Shown: one piece after another, positions 6,475-8,319 of the stretch
Layout: every line of letters begins with the position of its first letter
Position numbering within the stretch: position 1 is the stretch's first letter
From: Eubacterium sp. CAG:786
Lineage (GTDB): Bacteria > Bacillota > Clostridia > Oscillospirales > Ruminococcaceae
NCBI GenBank assembly: GCA_000432175.1
Contig: HF989500.1
Location: 1,700-10,018 of the forward strand
Reading direction: 5' to 3'
Length of the DNA stretch: 8,319 nucleotides
Made by a program: the position numbers and the translations under genes
Notes under the pieces: model-generated
The model's database searches: none
The model's input: the letters and a program-made list of their open reading frames with translations, nothing else
Told to the model about the DNA's origin: nothing

Positions 6475-6489
6475 TAGTTCAGACTAACC
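6474..6489. promoter_or_regulatory. Operator-like palindrome TTAG-N6-CTAACC overlapping the ZIP -10
   Basis: TTAG (6474-6477), six bases, CTAACC (6484-6489). It overlaps the -10 and start site, the place for a repressor. TTAG...CTAA half-sites resemble those of DtxR/IdeR/MntR-type metalloregulators, and the gene controlled is a metal transporter. The regulator identity is inferred. A second copy is at 7408-7425. Confidence 0.6.
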
Positions 6490-6506
6490 ACAAAAGGAGG
6501 AAGTCA

Positions 6507-7289
6507 ATGCATACACAAATAATATACGGAATTCTGATACCATTTATCGGCACGACTGCAGGCGCCGCCTGCGTTTTTTTCATGAGGCGGCAGCCGCACT
6601 ACCTTGTGCAGAGAAGCCTGACCGGGTTTGCAGCCGGAGTAATGACTGCGGCTTCGGTATGGAGCCTGCTGATACCGGCAATGGAACAATCAGCGGATAT
6701 GGACAGGCTCAGCTTTCTGCCGGCGGCTGGAGGGTTCATTCTCGGCATATTGTTCCTGCTTCTGCTTGACCGCGTGATACCGCACATGCACATGAATTCA
6801 GACACGCCGGAGGGCAGCAGGAGTTCCCTCAGCAAAAACACCATGCTGCTTCTCGCTGTCACGCTGCATAATATTCCCGAGGGAATGGCAGTGGGCGTGG
6901 TATATGCGGGGCTTTCCAGCGGCGGCGCGAACATCTCTGCCGCAGGCGCACTGGCGCTTTCGCTGGGAATAGCGATACAGAATTTCCCTGAGGGCGCCAT
7001 AATCTCGCTGCCGCTGCGTTCCTCTGGAATGGACAAAGGGAAAGCATTCCTGCTGGGAACACTGTCCGGCGCCGTGGAACCTGCTGCGGCCGTGCTGACG
7101 GTGCTTCTTTCCGGGCTGGTGGTGCCTGTGCTCCCGTATCTGCTGAGCTTCGCAGCGGGCGCAATGATATACGTCGTCGTCGAGGAACTTATCCCGGAGA
7201 TGTCCGGTGAACCGCATTCCAACATCGGAACCATAGCATTTGCCGCTGGTTTTGTGATAATGATGAGCCTTGACTGCGCGCTTGGCTGA
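6507..7289 (+). CDS. ZIP family divalent metal transporter (GufA-like)
   Basis: Integral membrane carrier expected to import Zn, Mn or Fe ions. It is 260 aa with about eight hydrophobic segments. The metal-binding motif of TM4 is HNIPEG (121-126) and that of TM5 is QNFPEG (158-163). The glutamine in place of histidine in the second motif is characteristic of the GufA subgroup. VVEELIPE (224-231) is the conserved late-helix motif. A short His-containing loop PHMHM (92-96) between TM3 and TM4 may serve as a metal-handling site, as in other ZIPs. The start ATG 6507 lies 6 nt after AGGAGG (6495-6500). It has its own promoter with an overlapping palindrome, so expression is probably metal-repressed. 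Which metal is carried cannot be told from the sequence. The gene appears intact. Confidence 0.92.
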   Translation: MHTQIIYGILIPFIGTTAGAACVFFMRRQPHYLVQRSLTGFAAGVMTAASVWSLLIPAMEQSADMDRLSFLPAAGGFILGILFLLLLDRVIPHMHMNSDTPEGSRSSLSKNTMLLLAVTLHNIPEGMAVGVVYAGLSSGGANISAAGALALSLGIAIQNFPEGAIISLPLRSSGMDKGKAFLLGTLSGAVEPAAAVLTVLLSGLVVPVLPYLLSFAAGAMIYVVVEELIPEMSGEPHSNIGTIAFAAGFVIMMSLDCALG

Positions 7290-7293
7290 GATT

Positions 7294-7351
7294 ATTTCAA
7301 TACACCAGAGTTTACTGTGTATTTGTTCACGATACACAAACCTGTTGAAAT
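7294..7351 (+). terminator. Nested hairpin after the ZIP gene, possible weak terminator
   Basis: An outer stem ATTTCAA (7294-7300) with TTGAAAT (7345-7351) encloses an inner stem TGTGTAT (7316-7322) with ATACACA (7332-7338). No proper T-run follows, so termination is uncertain. Confidence 0.35.
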
Positions 7352-7371
7352 ATTATCGTGCGTTATGTCAG

Positions 7372-7400
7372 TTGCAATTATCCGGAATGTATGCTATAAT
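7372..7400 (+). promoter_or_regulatory. Promoter upstream of the enolase leader
   Basis: TTGCAA (7372-7377), 17 nt, TATAAT (7395-7400) with TG at 7392-7393 (extended -10). It is identical in both boxes and in spacing to the ZIP promoter. The nearest intact gene downstream is eno, about 165 nt away. Confidence 0.78.
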
Positions 7401-7407
7401 AGTTTGT

Positions 7408-7425
7408 GGTTAGGATACACTAACC
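7408..7425. promoter_or_regulatory. Second operator-like palindrome GGTTAG-N6-CTAACC
   Basis: A perfect 6-bp inverted repeat (7408-7413 and 7420-7425), starting 8 nt after the -10 and covering the start site. It shares TTAG-N6-CTAACC with 6474-6489. Two such sites, each at the same kind of promoter, make chance unlikely and suggest one regulator acts on both. Confidence 0.62.
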
Positions 7426-7564
7426 GAATGAGAATAAGTCATTGGCCATGCCGTTGATCTGGTGCGCAGAACGGCGGCCGGCCGATGAATACAGCCCCGC
7501 AAAACAGGAATAATAATGCAAGAACTCCGCTGTTGCGGATAAAATAAGAAGAGAGGTACTCAAC
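7426..7564 (+). other. Enolase leader with a possible remnant ORF
   Basis: No intact gene is visible. A 21-codon frame (7448-7513, MPLIWCAERRP...) ends in TAA but has no ribosome binding site. It may be the tail of a deleted gene that the metal-type promoter once served, or noise. A small hairpin TCCGC-TGTT-GCGGA (7526-7539) lacks a T-run and precedes the eno ribosome binding site GAGAGG (7551-7556). Confidence 0.35.
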
Positions 7565-8319
7565 ATGAATTATCTTGAAATCGAAAATGTCATCGGCCGC
7601 GAGATCATCGACTCCCGCGGAAACCCCACAGTAGAAGCAGAAGTATGGCTCGCTGACGGCACTATTGCACGCGGCGTGGCACCCAGCGGCGCTTCCACCG
7701 GCGAATTCGAGGCGCTGGAACTCCGCGACGGCGATAAGTCCCGCTTTGGCGGCAAGGGCGTTTCCAAGGCTGTGAACAATGTTAATACAGTTATCCGCGA
7801 AGCTATCATCGGCATGGACGCTTCCGACATCTACGCCATCGACAAGGCAATGATCGACGCAGACGGCACAAAGGACAAGAGCAAGCTTGGCGCAAACGCT
7901 ATCCTGGCTGTTTCCATCGCATGCGCAAGAGCCGCTGCAACTTCCCTTGATATCCCGCTGTACCGCTTCCTTGGCGGCGTGAATGCAAACAGACTTCCCG
8001 TGCCGATGATGAATATCCTCAACGGCGGCGCGCACGCTGCAAACACCGTAGACGTGCAGGAATTCATGATCATGCCTGTAGGCGCAAAGAGCTTCACCGA
8101 GGGTCTGCGCTGGTGCACCGAGGTATTCCACGCACTGGCTGCGCTGCTCAAGAGCAAGGGACTTGCTACTTCCGTAGGCGACGAGGGCGGCTTCGCTCCT
8201 GACCTTGCAAGCGACGAGGAAGCTATCCAGTATATCCTCAGCGCAGTAGAAAAGGCTGGCTACAAGCCCGGCGAGGACTTCGTGCTGGCAATGGACGCAG
8301 CTTCCTCCGAGTGGAAGAG
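7565..8319 (+). CDS. eno: Enolase, 5' part (runs off the window)
   Basis: Phosphopyruvate hydratase: converts 2-phosphoglycerate to phosphoenolpyruvate in glycolysis, in the cytoplasm, using Mg. The first 251 codons of the usual 420-435 are present. Visible are the N-terminal signature (IIDSRGNPTVEAEV, 14-27), the mobile loop SGASTG (41-46), NGGAHA with H157, VQEFMIMP (164-171), DEGGFAP with the catalytic glutamate E207, and the first Mg-ligand aspartate D244 in LAMDAASSE. The start ATG 7565 follows GAGAGG by 8 nt. Codon use is the even, GC-ending pattern of a highly expressed gene. The catalytic lysine and the remaining barrel lie beyond the window. The nearest upstream promoter carries a metal-type operator, so metal-linked control is possible but unproven. 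Confidence 0.97.
   Translation, partial: MNYLEIENVIGREIIDSRGNPTVEAEVWLADGTIARGVAPSGASTGEFEALELRDGDKSRFGGKGVSKAVNNVNTVIREAIIGMDASDIYAIDKAMIDADGTKDKSKLGANAILAVSIACARAAATSLDIPLYRFLGGVNANRLPVPMMNILNGGAHAANTVDVQEFMIMPVGAKSFTEGLRWCTEVFHALAALLKSKGLATSVGDEGGFAPDLASDEEAIQYILSAVEKAGYKPGEDFVLAMDAASSEWK

Noticed and set aside
6798..7337. Long minus-strand ORFs opposite the ZIP gene
   Set aside because: Compositional shadows of a GC-rich membrane protein gene; no motifs.
6026..7537. 13-bp match CTCCGCTGTTGCG at 6026-6038 and 7525-7537
   Set aside because: A 13-bp match is expected roughly by chance in 8 kb, and the contexts differ.
7439..8131. 230-codon minus-strand ORF opposite enolase
   Set aside because: Enolase is unambiguous on the plus strand; this is an antisense shadow.
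1..8319. CRISPR array, tRNA, rRNA, transposase or phage genes
   Set aside because: Looked for on both strands; no repeat-spacer pattern, cloverleaf, rRNA-like segment or recombinase motif was seen.

Overview
The window looks like a chromosomal segment from a Gram-positive anaerobe of the Clostridia, probably gut Oscillospiraceae/Ruminococcus-like. This is inferred from strong AGGAGG ribosome binding sites, sigma-A type promoters, moderately GC-rich coding DNA between AT-rich gaps, a clostridial-looking enolase, and remnants of two aldo/keto reductase families. Taxonomy cannot be fixed from the sequence alone.

Left block (about 1-4838, plus strand). A leader with an intrinsic terminator-like hairpin precedes a NitT/TauT-type ABC importer: an ATPase and two permeases, tightly coupled. 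It is followed by what appears to be a gutted pyrimidine/hydantoin catabolism operon. First comes a lipoprotein signal peptide, probably all that remains of the transporter's substrate-binding protein. It is joined in frame to a dihydropyrimidinase/hydantoinase that lacks its N-terminal metal ligands. The hydantoinase is then joined out of frame to the C-terminal half of a class III aminotransferase. A broken small gene and a strong terminator end the block. In an intact operon the importer would take up a pyrimidine-like compound, the hydantoinase would open the ring and the aminotransferase would handle the resulting beta-amino acid. Here both enzymes are truncated. An 18-bp direct repeat lies at both ends of the block (30-47 and 4821-4838).

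Middle block (about 4839-6350, minus strand). An apparently intact alpha/beta hydrolase with a consensus promoter is flanked by two broken aldo/keto reductase remnants. Downstream is a C-terminal scrap of a diketogluconate-reductase-like enzyme that abuts the direct repeat. Upstream is a frameshifted fragment of a different, ferredoxin-type family.

Right block (about 6446-8319, plus strand). A GufA-like ZIP metal transporter is followed by the first 251 codons of enolase, which runs off the window. The promoters upstream of the ZIP gene and upstream of the enolase leader share the same architecture (TTGCAA, 17 bp, extended -10) and a palindrome TTAG-N6-CTAACC, probably an operator for a metal-responsive repressor.

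No wholly new system is evident. The best leads are an in-phase A AAA AAG slippery heptamer at the start of the first permease, the 18-bp flanking repeats, the paired operators, and the repeated pattern of genes missing their middles or ends. That last pattern may be genuine decay or an assembly artefact.
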